A stretch of DNA of 32,394 nt from assembly GCA_021791345.1 (NCBI GenBank), contig JAJYWT010000073.1, positions 1-32,394 of the forward strand, read 5' to 3'. The notes beneath the pieces are model-generated. The model was not told the origin of the DNA. It searched no databases and saw only the letters and a list, made by a program, of their open reading frames with translations. A program made the position numbers and the translations under genes. Source of the DNA: a bacterium. Its GTDB lineage: Bacteria > Chloroflexota > Dormibacteria > UBA8260 > Bog-877. This document shows positions 1 through 6,045 of this stretch, in pieces (within the stretch, counting starts at the first letter, position 1; every line of letters starts with the position of its first letter).

Positions 1-70
1 TCCTCGCCGCTTCTTTGGCGGTGCGGGCCTCCACTGTCACCCCAGCACCTGCGCACGCCGTTGTGGTCAT
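1..70 (-). CDS. Possible tnpB start, 3' truncated by window edge
   Basis: An ATG at 70-68 overlaps the tnpA stop codon (69-67) in an ATGA arrangement and opens a frame with no stop through the edge of the window (23 codons visible, beginning MTTTACAGAG). In IS607 elements the RNA-guided nuclease gene tnpB directly follows tnpA, often with translational overlap. Nothing in these few residues is diagnostic of TnpB, so the identity rests on position only. Confidence 0.4.
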   Translation of the reverse strand, partial: MTTTACAGAGVTVEARTAKEAAR

Positions 71-645
71 GAGTCGCACCCTATCCCGGTCACCGCAGCG
101 GTTGATCGCGCCGCCCGCTTCTTCGCTTTCCGGCGGCCGTAGAGGCGGGCGCACAGCAAGGAGAGGATCTCGGTCACGTCCCGGACCAGGTCGTCGTCAA
201 CCTCGGCGGGGTCCACCACCAGCAGCCGGCGTCCCGGCGCGGAAAGCGCGGCTTCCACGTACTCTGAGCCGAAGCGGGCAAATCGGTCCCTGTGCTCGAC
301 CACGATCGTCGTTACCGACTCGTCCCGCAGCAGAGCCGGAAACCTTGGCCGTTTACCGTTCAGCGCGGAGCCCACCTCGGTGACCACGCGGCTGACCGAG
401 AGGCCCTCGCCTGTCGCCCACGCGGTGACCCGGGCCACTTGCCGGTCGAGGTCGGTGCGCTGGTCCGCCGACGAGACGCGGGCGTAGACGGCAACGATGC
501 CAGTGGCGACGGCTGAGCCTGCAGCGTCCACCAGGATCAGGCCCCCGACCCGGTGCGCCGGCACCGGCAGCTTGCCATCCCGGAACCAACGGTATGCGGT
601 CACCGGGTGAATCCCCTGCCCCCTCGCCCACTCCTCAAAGTTCAT
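67..645 (-). CDS. tnpA: IS607-family transposase (serine recombinase TnpA)
   Basis: The 192-residue protein catalyses excision and insertion of the element. Residues about 1-45 form a MerR-like helix-turn-helix typical of IS607 TnpA, containing GIHPVTAYRWFRDGKLPVP. From residue 52 the serine-recombinase domain follows: YARVSSADQRTDLDRQ carries the nucleophilic Ser and the conserved Arg, and VEHRDRFARFGSEYVE matches the second conserved block. Length is normal for the family and the frame is intact, so the copy may be active. The ATG is preceded by a TATAGT -10 box only 8 nt away, giving a very short 5' leader. Family assignment is secure; activity is not shown by the sequence. Confidence 0.92.
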   Translation of the reverse strand: MNFEEWARGQGIHPVTAYRWFRDGKLPVPAHRVGGLILVDAAGSAVATGIVAVYARVSSADQRTDLDRQVARVTAWATGEGLSVSRVVTEVGSALNGKRPRFPALLRDESVTTIVVEHRDRFARFGSEYVEAALSAPGRRLLVVDPAEVDDDLVRDVTEILSLLCARLYGRRKAKKRAARSTAAVTGIGCDS

Positions 646-653
646 CTCCGCTC

Positions 654-659
654 ACTATA
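654..659 (-). promoter_or_regulatory. -10 box of tnpA (TATAGT)
   Basis: TATAGT matches the sigma-70 -10 consensus in five of six positions and lies 8 nt before the tnpA ATG. I see no good -35 at 16-18 bp. The aroF stop codon TAG (655-657) sits inside this box, so the promoter and the end of the host gene share bases. Confidence 0.45.
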
Positions 660-1695
660 GCTCAGCGTACGAGCAACTGTTCGTAACCCCTCTTCCCACC
701 GCCGCCGCGACCCGGGTCACGTCATCGACCAGGGCCGTGAACGCTGCTGGGTCCAGGGACTGCGCGCCGTCGGAGAGCGCCTCCGCCGGCCGGGGGTGCA
801 CCTCCACCAGGAGCCCGTCGGCGCCGGCGGCGACGGCAGCTCGCGCGATGGCGGAGACGTAATCCGCGCGGCCGGCGGCATGGCTGGGGTCCACCACCAC
901 CGGCAGCGAGGTCAGCCGCTTCAGAACCGGCACCGCGGTGATGTCAAGGGTGAAGCGAACAGTCGGCTCGAAGCTCCGGATCCCCCGCTCGCAGAGCGCA
1001 ACCTGCTGATTGCCCCCCGCCAGGATGTACTCGGCCGCCTGCAGCCACTCGTCAATCGTGGCCGCCAGCCCACGCTTGAGCAGAACCGGGCGATCGACGG
1101 CGCCACAGGCCTGCAGCAGGCGGTAGTTCTGCATGTTGCGCGCACCCACCTGAAGCACGTCGGCGTAGCCGGCGACCAGCTCCACATCCTCACTCGCGAG
1201 CACCTCGGTGATCACCGCCAGGTCATGGCGGTCGGCCACCGAGCGGAGCATGCGCAACCCCTCCTCGCCCAGCCCTTGAAACGAGTAGGGCGAGGTCCTG
1301 GGCTTGAAGGCGCCGCCCCGCAGCACCTTGACCCCCAGAGCGGCCACCAGCTCGGCCGCCTCCTCAAGCTGCTCCCGCCCCTCGACGGCGCAGGGCCCGG
1401 CCATCAGGAGCACCCCCTCACCACCCAGCACCGCGCCGTTGGCAAGGACGATGGTCCGGTCCAGGGGATGGAAGTCACGGCTGGCCAGCGGGTAGTCGTG
1501 CAGCACCCTCACCACCCGCTCTACCCCCTCCAACGCCCCCAGGCTGTCGAGGTCGGTGTCGGTCTCGTGCCCCACCACCCCCACGATCGTCCGCTCCCGC
1601 CCGTGCGAGACGTGGGGGGTGAAGCCCAGCTGGCGGATCCGGTGGACCACGGCCCGGACCTGGGTCTGGCTGGCGTGCGCCTCCATCACGATCAC
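655..1695 (-). CDS. aroF: 3-deoxy-7-phosphoheptulonate (DAHP) synthase, type I-beta
   Basis: This enzyme condenses phosphoenolpyruvate with erythrose 4-phosphate, the first step of the shikimate pathway. Residues about 1-75 form the small ferredoxin/ACT-like regulatory domain seen in Thermotoga-type enzymes. The TIM barrel follows, with AGPC (99-102), GGAFKPRTSPYSFQG (127-141), LLKRG, DPSH and VEVHP, all expected active-site or phosphate-binding motifs. The GTG start (1695) overlaps the aroH stop as GTGA; an ATG at 1686 is an alternative. The last about 10 codons after VGRG do not look like the family and read into the IS607 end, so the native C-terminus has probably been replaced. The catalytic core is complete. 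Confidence 0.93.
   Translation of the reverse strand: MIVMEAHASQTQVRAVVHRIRQLGFTPHVSHGRERTIVGVVGHETDTDLDSLGALEGVERVVRVLHDYPLASRDFHPLDRTIVLANGAVLGGEGVLLMAGPCAVEGREQLEEAAELVAALGVKVLRGGAFKPRTSPYSFQGLGEEGLRMLRSVADRHDLAVITEVLASEDVELVAGYADVLQVGARNMQNYRLLQACGAVDRPVLLKRGLAATIDEWLQAAEYILAGGNQQVALCERGIRSFEPTVRFTLDITAVPVLKRLTSLPVVVDPSHAAGRADYVSAIARAAVAAGADGLLVEVHPRPAEALSDGAQSLDPAAFTALVDDVTRVAAAVGRGVTNSCSYAEL
668..685. repeat. Imperfect dyad near the IS607 end
   Basis: TACGA (668-672) and TCGTA (681-685) form a short inverted repeat with an 8-nt spacer. It lies between the end of DAHP synthase homology and the tnpA promoter. IS607 transposases bind short subterminal sequences, so this is a candidate binding or crossover site. 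That role is an inference. Confidence 0.35.
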
Positions 1696-2114
1696 AACTG
1701 TTCTCCGGTGGTGAGGTCGGGTCGCAGCGAGGCCGCCTGGCCCAGGTAGGCGTGCCGGATCTGGCCCTGCGTGAGCTTCGAATTCACCAGCATCAGAGCT
1801 CGCAGGCAGCGCCTCACCCGGGTGTCCCCGCCGTGCTCTCGGACCATCAACAGGGGCACTTCCGAGTAGCCGAGTGACCGGGCGGCGGCGGCGGGATTGA
1901 CCGGTCCCAGGTCGTCCTGAAGGGTGAAGATCAACGCCGCGACGTCGTCGGGCGCGACCCCGTTGGGTGCGGTCATCGCTTCCAGCAGGTCAGCGACCGC
2001 ACTCCTGACGCTCGTTCGGTCGGCATCCGGGGCCACGGTCACCGCCCCTCGGACCCCCCGGCAGGCGCTCTCGCCAGCCGCCTCCACGCCCACCCCTGAA
2101 GAACCTTGCCGCAT
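1692..2114 (-). CDS. aroH: Chorismate mutase, AroH type
   Basis: This 140-residue protein converts chorismate to prephenate, the entry to Phe and Tyr synthesis. From about residue 20 it shows the AroH-fold signature: RGAVTV near the N-terminus, the segment AVADLLEAM, then FTLQDDL and DLGPVNPAAAARSLGY, and later a central VPLLMVRE strand. The family is about 120-130 residues, which fits. I chose the ATG at 2114 because AGAGGAGG ends 8 nt upstream; a longer open frame to 2375 has no such support and covers a structured leader. It is translationally coupled to the DAHP synthase gene by a 4-bp overlap. The pair controls flux into and out of the shikimate trunk. Confidence 0.88.
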   Translation of the reverse strand: MRQGSSGVGVEAAGESACRGVRGAVTVAPDADRTSVRSAVADLLEAMTAPNGVAPDDVAALIFTLQDDLGPVNPAAAARSLGYSEVPLLMVREHGGDTRVRRCLRALMLVNSKLTQGQIRHAYLGQAASLRPDLTTGEQL

Positions 2115-2119
2115 CCACA

Positions 2120-2147
2120 CACCTCCTCTGACAATTGCTGGGAGGTG
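2120..2147 (-). promoter_or_regulatory. aroH Shine-Dalgarno and complementary anti-SD
   Basis: The aroH ribosome binding site contains GGAGGTG (2126-2120). CACCTCC (2147-2141) just upstream is its exact complement, with a 14-nt loop, so a 7-bp hairpin can hide the site. Three bases of this anti-SD (2147-2145) also belong to the 3' arm of hairpin C, making the two structures partly exclusive. This suggests a translational switch, but the same complementarity could be incidental to a strong SD in GC-rich DNA. Confidence 0.4.
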
Positions 2148-2218
2148 GAGCGGAGGCTGAGCCCGACGAAGGCGCGGATTCCGCTCCACGCCTCCCGCTC
2201 CGGGCTCGCCCGGGTGGA

Positions 2219-2296
2219 CTACCCGGGATGCGAACCCACGCAGGGCGTGGCGTGTCGATACGCATAAAATCGCACGCCCTGCCTGCGCGGGTCCAT
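2219..2296 (-). CDS. Candidate aromatic leader peptide (Phe-Tyr-Ala-Tyr)
   Basis: A 25-codon open frame starts at ATG 2296 and ends with TAG at 2219. It begins MDPRRQGVRFYAYRH. The codons UUU UAU GCG UAU (2269-2258) fall in the loop of the 10-bp hairpin A, immediately after its 5' arm. An in-frame ATG at 2320 would extend it to 33 residues and add a Trp codon. Neither ATG has a strong Shine-Dalgarno sequence. In biosynthetic leaders of the pheA/trp type, codons for the end product lie at exactly such a position, and the downstream genes make the Phe/Tyr precursor. The density of aromatic codons could be chance in so short a frame. Confidence 0.4.
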   Translation of the reverse strand: MDPRRQGVRFYAYRHATPCVGSHPG

Positions 2297-2371
2297 CGAG
2301 CCCAGATTCCAACCGTGCATCTTGCCCGTAAGCGTGACGGCTCAGGCGGGCTGAGTCAAGCCCCGGACCCC

Positions 2372-2947
2372 TCACGACGCCGCTACCACACTCAGGAACA
2401 TGCGCAGGAGCGCGGGACCATCCGGGGTCAATACCGACTCGGGGTGGAACTGGACGCCAAAGCGCGGCAACCGACGATGGGCCAGGCCCATCACCAGCCC
2501 ATCCTCAGTTTCGGCCACCACCTCCAGCTCATCCGGGAGGGATGACCGCTCCACCACCAGGGAGTGGTAACGACCGACCGGGACCGGCGACGGGAGTCCC
2601 GAGAAGAGCCCGGTTCCCCGATGCACGACCTGGCTGACCTTGCCGTGCACCGGCACCGGAGCCCTGACGACCATCGCTCCATAGGCCTCGGCGAGAGCCT
2701 GATGGCCCAGGCAGACCCCGAGGATGGGGAGCCCCTCTGGCAGTTCGTGGATCAGCTCGATGAAGCAGCCGGCGTCGCCCGGTCGGCCCGGACCCGGGGA
2801 GAGGATGAGCCCGCTGGGCCGGAGCTGCAGGACCTCGCCTAGGGTGGTGCCCACCGATGGGACCACGGTCACCTCGTGCCCCTCGGCTCCCACGAACTGC
2901 ACCAGGTTGTAGACGAAGGAGTCCTGATGGTCGACGACCACGATCAC
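2372..2947 (-). CDS. trpG: Anthranilate synthase component II (glutamine amidotransferase)
   Basis: The 191-residue protein is a class I glutamine amidotransferase that delivers ammonia to TrpE for anthranilate synthesis. GVCLGHQ carries the catalytic cysteine (residue 79), LSPGPGRPGDAG forms the oxyanion loop region, and VQFHPES near the C-terminus supplies the catalytic His and Glu. Length is typical. The GTG start overlaps the trpE stop as GTGA, giving tight coupling. The same subunit could also serve aminodeoxychorismate synthase (PabA role), as in organisms with a single amphibolic TrpG; the window has no pabB to test this. Confidence 0.93.
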   Translation of the reverse strand: MIVVVDHQDSFVYNLVQFVGAEGHEVTVVPSVGTTLGEVLQLRPSGLILSPGPGRPGDAGCFIELIHELPEGLPILGVCLGHQALAEAYGAMVVRAPVPVHGKVSQVVHRGTGLFSGLPSPVPVGRYHSLVVERSSLPDELEVVAETEDGLVMGLAHRRLPRFGVQFHPESVLTPDGPALLRMFLSVVAAS

Positions 2948-4440
2948 TGGGTGTGCCTCCCCCCGCTCACGGCCGCCAGGATGGCCGATGCCTTGGCCTC
3001 CGTCTCCCTCAGTTCCGCCGCGGGATCAGAGTCAGCCACGATGCCGGCTCCGGCCTGCACGTGGATCTGGCGGTGGGCCAGCACCGCAGTCCGGATCGTG
3101 ATGCAGAAGTCAAGATCTCCGGCGAATGACACATACCCGACCGCGCCTGCGTACGGGCCCCGGGCGGTGGGCTCCTCGCGGGCGATGATCTCCATGGCGC
3201 GCCGCTTCGGGGCGCCAGTCACCGTGCCGGCTGGGAAGGTCGCGAAGAGCGCATCGAGGCAGTGGCTGCCCTCGGCGAGCTCACCCTCGACGGTGCTCAC
3301 GATGTGCATGACCCGGGGAAAGTTCTGCACCGACATCAGCTCGGACACGCGCACGGACCCGGGGGTGCAGACCCGGCCGAGATCGTTTCGGGCCAGGTCC
3401 AGCAGCATCGCGTGCTCCGCCCGTTCCTTGGGATCCGCCAGCAGCTCCTCGGCGAGCCGGCGATCCTCCGCTTCGTCCTCTCCCCGGGGTCTGGTCCCGG
3501 CGATGGGGCGGGTCATCGCCTGGCGCCCGAAGACCTTCACCAACGGCTCAGGCGAAGAGCCGGCCAGCTCCAGATCCGGCAGGCGCAGGAAGAACATGGC
3601 CGGCGAGGGATTGGTCCGGCGCAATCGCCGGTAGACCTCCAGCCCTGACTGGAAGGCGGGGACCGAAAGCCGGCGCGAGAGCACCGCCTGGTAGATGTCG
3701 CCCTCCGCGATGTTCTGCTTGATCCTTCCCACGCCGGCCCGGAAGGTGTCGCCGGAGATGTTCGGAGCTGCGGCCAACGGCCTGGAGTACCCCTCGTCGG
3801 CCGGCTCCGCGGATGGCGCCAGGTGGCTGAAGTCAGCGACCATCTCCTCCAGGGCCGACGCCCCGACCGGGTAGCCGTCCTCCGGCCGGATGTGGCAGAC
3901 CAACACCAACCGCCCACCGCGATGGTCGAACACCGCCGCCCGGTCCAGAAGCAGCAGCTGGATCGGAGCGCCGAAGTTACGACCTCGGCCGGATGGGCAC
4001 AGGTGGCCATCAATGAGGTTGGCGGCCTCATAGGCGAACATCCCCGCCAGCCCTCCGGTGAGGGTGGGCAGGCCGGGCACGGGGGGTGCCGCCAGGGCCC
4101 GAGCCAGATGCCGAAGCGACGCGGCGGGGCCGCCACCAGGGCTCGACCAGCTTTCAAGGATCGGGAGCAGCCGCCGGGGGGTGTGAACGACCAGGCCGGA
4201 GCGGTCCACCATGATCACTGCTGCGGGGTCCCACCCGATGATGGTGTGGGGTCCCGGGTCCCCCCATATGTCAAGGCTCTCCAACAGGATGCCCGGCCCC
4301 TGGCTGGACAGTTGCTCGAACGCGACCGCGGGCACGGCCGTGTCGATGGGGAGCTCCACCCACATCGGGACCAGCGGCGACCTCCCCACCTGGCCCGCGA
4401 TCGCCTCGGGCCCGGGCTTGATCTGCAGGGGTGCTGTCAA
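2944..4440 (-). CDS. trpE: Anthranilate synthase component I
   Basis: TrpE uses ammonia from TrpG to convert chorismate to anthranilate, the first step committed to tryptophan. The 498-residue protein has the N-terminal regulatory domain with LLES (52-55), the segment that binds feedback tryptophan in characterised TrpE proteins and helps separate it from PabB. The C-terminal chorismate-binding domain contains PIAGTRPRGEDEAED, LDLARNDLGRVC and GTVTGAPKRRAMEII. I chose the TTG at 4440 because AGGAGGG lies 4 nt upstream. The open frame continues upstream, but that stretch encodes the terminator and part of the leader. It is the first structural gene behind a tryptophan attenuator and is coupled to trpG. 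Confidence 0.93.
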   Translation of the reverse strand: MTAPLQIKPGPEAIAGQVGRSPLVPMWVELPIDTAVPAVAFEQLSSQGPGILLESLDIWGDPGPHTIIGWDPAAVIMVDRSGLVVHTPRRLLPILESWSSPGGGPAASLRHLARALAAPPVPGLPTLTGGLAGMFAYEAANLIDGHLCPSGRGRNFGAPIQLLLLDRAAVFDHRGGRLVLVCHIRPEDGYPVGASALEEMVADFSHLAPSAEPADEGYSRPLAAAPNISGDTFRAGVGRIKQNIAEGDIYQAVLSRRLSVPAFQSGLEVYRRLRRTNPSPAMFFLRLPDLELAGSSPEPLVKVFGRQAMTRPIAGTRPRGEDEAEDRRLAEELLADPKERAEHAMLLDLARNDLGRVCTPGSVRVSELMSVQNFPRVMHIVSTVEGELAEGSHCLDALFATFPAGTVTGAPKRRAMEIIAREEPTARGPYAGAVGYVSFAGDLDFCITIRTAVLAHRQIHVQAGAGIVADSDPAAELRETEAKASAILAAVSGGRHTQ

Positions 4441-4452
4441 TTGACCCTCCTG

Positions 4453-4488
4453 AACAAAAAAGAACCCCGGGCTGGTGGGCCCGGGGCT
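4453..4488 (-). terminator. Intrinsic terminator of the trp attenuator
   Basis: On the minus strand the arm CCCCGGGC (4486-4479), a 6-nt loop and the arm GCCCGGGG (4472-4465) form a perfect 8-bp hairpin, extendable by a G-U and an A-U pair. It is followed at once by UUCUUUUUUGUU (4464-4453). This is a textbook Rho-independent terminator in the leader, ending 12 nt before the trpE start codon. It would stop transcription before trpE when tryptophan is plentiful. Confidence 0.9.
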
Positions 4489-4549
4489 TGGTGCCGTTTC
4501 TCTGGGCGGTTGCTTCAGAGGCGCGCGGACACAGAACCCCGCTGGGGCC
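4482..4549 (-). promoter_or_regulatory. trp antiterminator pairing regions
   Basis: Region 1 is GGCCCC (4549-4544), overlapping the last Trp codon. Region 2 is CGGGGTT (4541-4535). Region 3 is AGCCCCG (4488-4482), which overlaps the 5' arm of the terminator. Region 1 can pair with region 2 across an AGC loop (four G-C plus two G-U pairs). Region 2 can instead pair with region 3 over 7 positions, one of them G-U, which would break the terminator. A ribosome stalled at the Trp codons would cover region 1 and favour the 2:3 antiterminator. Pairings are by eye; folding energies were not computed. Confidence 0.7.
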
Positions 4550-4580
4550 ACCACCAACGCGCCACCGTTTCATAACGCAT
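4515..4580 (-). CDS. trpL: trp operon leader peptide
   Basis: A 21-codon open frame starts at ATG 4580 and ends with TGA at 4515. It begins MRYETVARWWWPQ, so three consecutive Trp codons (4556-4548) occur in a peptide of 21 residues. A modest Shine-Dalgarno (GGTGG) lies just upstream. It sits between a promoter-like sequence and an intrinsic terminator directly before trpE, the exact order of the classic enterobacterial and actinobacterial trp leaders. Its role would be to sense charged tRNA-Trp through ribosome stalling rather than to act as a protein. Position, codon content and downstream structure together make this a confident call despite the small size. Confidence 0.88.
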   Translation of the reverse strand: MRYETVARWWWPQRGSVSARL

Positions 4581-4592
4581 CGCCACCAGAGG

Positions 4593-4622
4593 ATTGTGCT
4601 CGTGCCGGCCCGGGCGAGTCAA
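4593..4622 (-). promoter_or_regulatory. Promoter of trpL-trpEG
   Basis: TTGACT (4622-4617) matches the -35 consensus in five of six positions. After an 18-bp spacer comes CACAAT (4598-4593), four of six for the -10. Transcription would start a few bases before the trpL ATG at 4580, leaving a short 5' leader. The fit to the leader peptide position supports it. Confidence 0.6.
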
Positions 4623-4667
4623 CCTCGGATTCAAAGCTGGCGCCGCCGTTCGCCGCTTCCGGGTGTC

Positions 4668-4710
4668 CAGGGATCGCACCTGTCGATCCCTGCTGGCTCG
4701 AGGCAGCAGG
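4668..4710. repeat. Overlapping hairpins between anti-sigma gene and trp promoter
   Basis: CAGGGATCG (4668-4676) pairs perfectly with CGATCCCTG (4684-4692), a 9-bp stem with a 7-nt loop. CCTGCTG (4689-4695) pairs with CAGCAGG (4704-4710). The two stems share 4689-4692, so only one can form at a time. They follow the anti-sigma stop codon and may end its transcript or insulate the trp promoter. No T-run follows, so intrinsic termination is doubtful. The rest of 4623-4756 holds no gene that I can see. Confidence 0.4.
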
Positions 4711-4756
4711 AGTTATCGGGCGTCGGCTGATCCCAGTTCGGATCCCGAGCCCCACA

Positions 4757-5371
4757 TCAGGGACTGCTGTCGGGAGCCGGCGCCCAGAGCAACTCCTGGC
4801 GCTGCGGCGTCTCCAGGGCCACCCCCTTGATCCCGCGCACCGTCAGCACGGAGGCCGCCTCCACCGAGGTAGTGCCGCCGCTGGTGGGGCGCCAGGACCC
4901 CGCCTCCTGCCAACCGCCACCGGCAGCCTCCACCCAGATCTGACAGCGCAACCAGGCCGGGAGCCCCGACACCCTGATCACCAGCTGGGTCCCCCACGGT
5001 CTGGCTTCGTAGGCCACGGTGCCGCTCGCATGGACCCACCGTGAGATCGGCTGGAACGAGACCGTAGAGCCGGAGCCGTGGAGGAGCAGGGCGACCGCGG
5101 CGATGGCCAGCGCCGCCGCACCTGCCACGCTCCCGCTCGCCACCAGCCGGAATCGCCGGCGGCGCCGGTCAGCGCTGTTCGGCCGCGGCCAGGACCGCGT
5201 GCCGGGTCCGGCCCGGGCCACCATCGGGGCCACGGATTGCAGCTCGGTCAGCTCGCGGCGGCACGCGGCACATCCCCTGAGGTGGGCCTTGAGCTCCTGC
5301 GCTTCGCCGGGAGCCAGGGCCCCCAGTGCGAAGGCCCCTAGATCAGCGCGAAACCGGTCCGGGGAGCTCAC
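4757..5371 (-). CDS. Anti-sigma factor, zinc-binding, single membrane span
   Basis: The 204-residue protein should hold the adjacent ECF sigma factor inactive at the membrane. The N-terminal ZAS-type domain has the H-x3-C-x2-C motif (His30, Cys34, Cys37). One hydrophobic span follows at about 76-98, preceded by a run of arginines that fits the positive-inside rule. The extracytoplasmic domain contains VSGLPAWLRCQIWVEA and resembles the sensor part of RskA/RslA-type anti-sigma factors. Its GTG start overlaps the sigma stop as GTGA, the usual arrangement for such pairs. The signal sensed cannot be read from the sequence. Confidence 0.85.
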   Translation of the reverse strand: MSSPDRFRADLGAFALGALAPGEAQELKAHLRGCAACRRELTELQSVAPMVARAGPGTRSWPRPNSADRRRRRFRLVASGSVAGAAALAIAAVALLLHGSGSTVSFQPISRWVHASGTVAYEARPWGTQLVIRVSGLPAWLRCQIWVEAAGGGWQEAGSWRPTSGGTTSVEAASVLTVRGIKGVALETPQRQELLWAPAPDSSP

Positions 5372-5904
5372 CGCTCATACCCCATCTCATCCAAGATCAG
5401 GCGGAGGCAGCGCAGCGCATAGTAGGTCCGGGACTTCACCGTGCCCTCGGGAATCCCCAGCAGCCGGGCCGCCTCAGCAACGGTGCGCTGCCGCCACACG
5501 CACTCGACGAGCACCTGGCGGTGCTCCGGGCTGAGCCTGCCCATAGCTTCCCGCACCACGGCGGCCTCGAGCGCCTCTTCGAACGCCGACTCCTCGGTCA
5601 GCTCGGGGGAGGACGCTGCCATCTCGGCGCGGCGGCGGCGCGCCCGCGCCCGCCAGCGATCCGACATGACGTGGCGCGCCACCGTCAGCAGCCAGCCCCG
5701 GGGGGAAGACCCGGACCCCGTGAACGCCTGCGGATTGCGGCACGCTCGCAGGAAGGTCTCCTGCACTATCTCCTCCGCCAGCTCACGGTCCCCGGTCGCG
5801 CGCAGGGCAACCGCGAGCACCGCCTGGCGGTGCTCGCGTACCAGGCGGGGCACATCCGCCTTCGAGGCATCCCAGGTCAGGAAGTCGCCGGTGGCGCCTG
5901 CCAT
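5368..5904 (-). CDS. ECF-family RNA polymerase sigma factor
   Basis: This 178-residue sigma-70 family factor directs RNA polymerase to a stress or envelope regulon. Region 2 spans about 20-85 and includes DRELAEEIVQETFLRACRN, the core-binding and -10 recognition helix. Region 4 spans about 115-170 with LSPEHRQVLVE and the helix-turn-helix GIPEGTVKSRTYYALRCL that reads the -35. I chose the ATG at 5904, where homology begins; the open frame reaches 6357 but that part is antisense to the oxidoreductase. No strong Shine-Dalgarno is visible. It is co-transcribed with its zinc anti-sigma factor. Likely autoregulated, as is usual, but I did not identify the promoter. Confidence 0.88.
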   Translation of the reverse strand: MAGATGDFLTWDASKADVPRLVREHRQAVLAVALRATGDRELAEEIVQETFLRACRNPQAFTGSGSSPRGWLLTVARHVMSDRWRARARRRRAEMAASSPELTEESAFEEALEAAVVREAMGRLSPEHRQVLVECVWRQRTVAEAARLLGIPEGTVKSRTYYALRCLRLILDEMGYER

Positions 5905-6033
5905 GGGCTCATGCTGCAACACCGAATCCCGGGTGGCAAGCCCCCGGTCAGGCGGCGTCCCGTCATTGCAGGCCTTCCCTGGCGTCGCGCGGCGGCGGGC
6001 CGGCCCAGCCCGCTCCCGGGCCCCCCGACCACC

Positions 6034-6039
6034 TATCCT
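6034..6039 (+). promoter_or_regulatory. -10 box (TATCCT) directly before the oxidoreductase start
   Basis: TATCCT ends 6 nt before the GTG start at 6046. There is no Shine-Dalgarno, so the mRNA would begin at or next to the start codon. The same arrangement recurs at hpt and zwf in this window. No convincing -35 is visible. Confidence 0.4.
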
Positions 6040-6045
6040 GGAGCC

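Larger units (their letters stand above)
1..690 (-). mobile_element. IS607-family transposon, tnpA end (partial)
   Basis: The segment holds a complete IS607-type serine transposase gene whose 3' end overlaps the start of another reading frame that runs off the left edge of the window, the position tnpB occupies in this family. The right boundary is not marked by terminal inverted repeats, which IS607 elements lack. I place it near 690 because an imperfect dyad (TACGA and TCGTA, 668-685) and the -10 box of tnpA lie there, and because the neighbouring DAHP synthase homology ends at this point. The left boundary is outside the window. The boundary estimate is an inference. Confidence 0.7.
2115..2371 (-). 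promoter_or_regulatory. Structured leader of aroH-aroF, candidate attenuator
   Basis: The 257-nt gap between trpG and aroH holds three perfect inverted repeats as read in the mRNA. Hairpin A pairs 2273-2282 with 2240-2249 (10 bp). Hairpin B pairs 2221-2227 with 2209-2215 (7 bp, 5-nt loop). Hairpin C pairs 2180-2189 with 2145-2154 (10 bp). CCACGCC (2250-2244) of hairpin A can also pair with GGCGTGG (2192-2186) of hairpin C. A short open frame with Phe and Tyr codons runs through the loop of hairpin A. There is no U-tract, so control would be translational or Rho-type rather than intrinsic termination. The function is an inference; the pairings are read directly. Confidence 0.5.

Noticed and set aside
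2209..2245. tRNA-like T-arm on the minus strand (GGGTTCGCATCCC)
   Set aside because: The T-stem outer pairs do not match, no 7-bp acceptor stem can be formed with upstream sequence, and no anticodon arm is found.
2115..2371. T-box riboswitch ahead of aroH
   Set aside because: The conserved T-box antiterminator sequence and a specifier loop could not be found; the structure fits a peptide leader better.
2115..2375. N-terminal extension of aroH to 2375
   Set aside because: The extension has no family homology, covers perfect inverted repeats, and the ATG at 2114 has an excellent ribosome binding site.
4441..4557. N-terminal extension of trpE to 4557
   Set aside because: It would be translated through the leader and terminator hairpin; TTG 4440 has a strong Shine-Dalgarno and fits family length.
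5326..6045. Long plus-strand frame upstream of the oxidoreductase
   Set aside because: It is antisense to the ECF sigma gene and is explained by high GC third-position bias.
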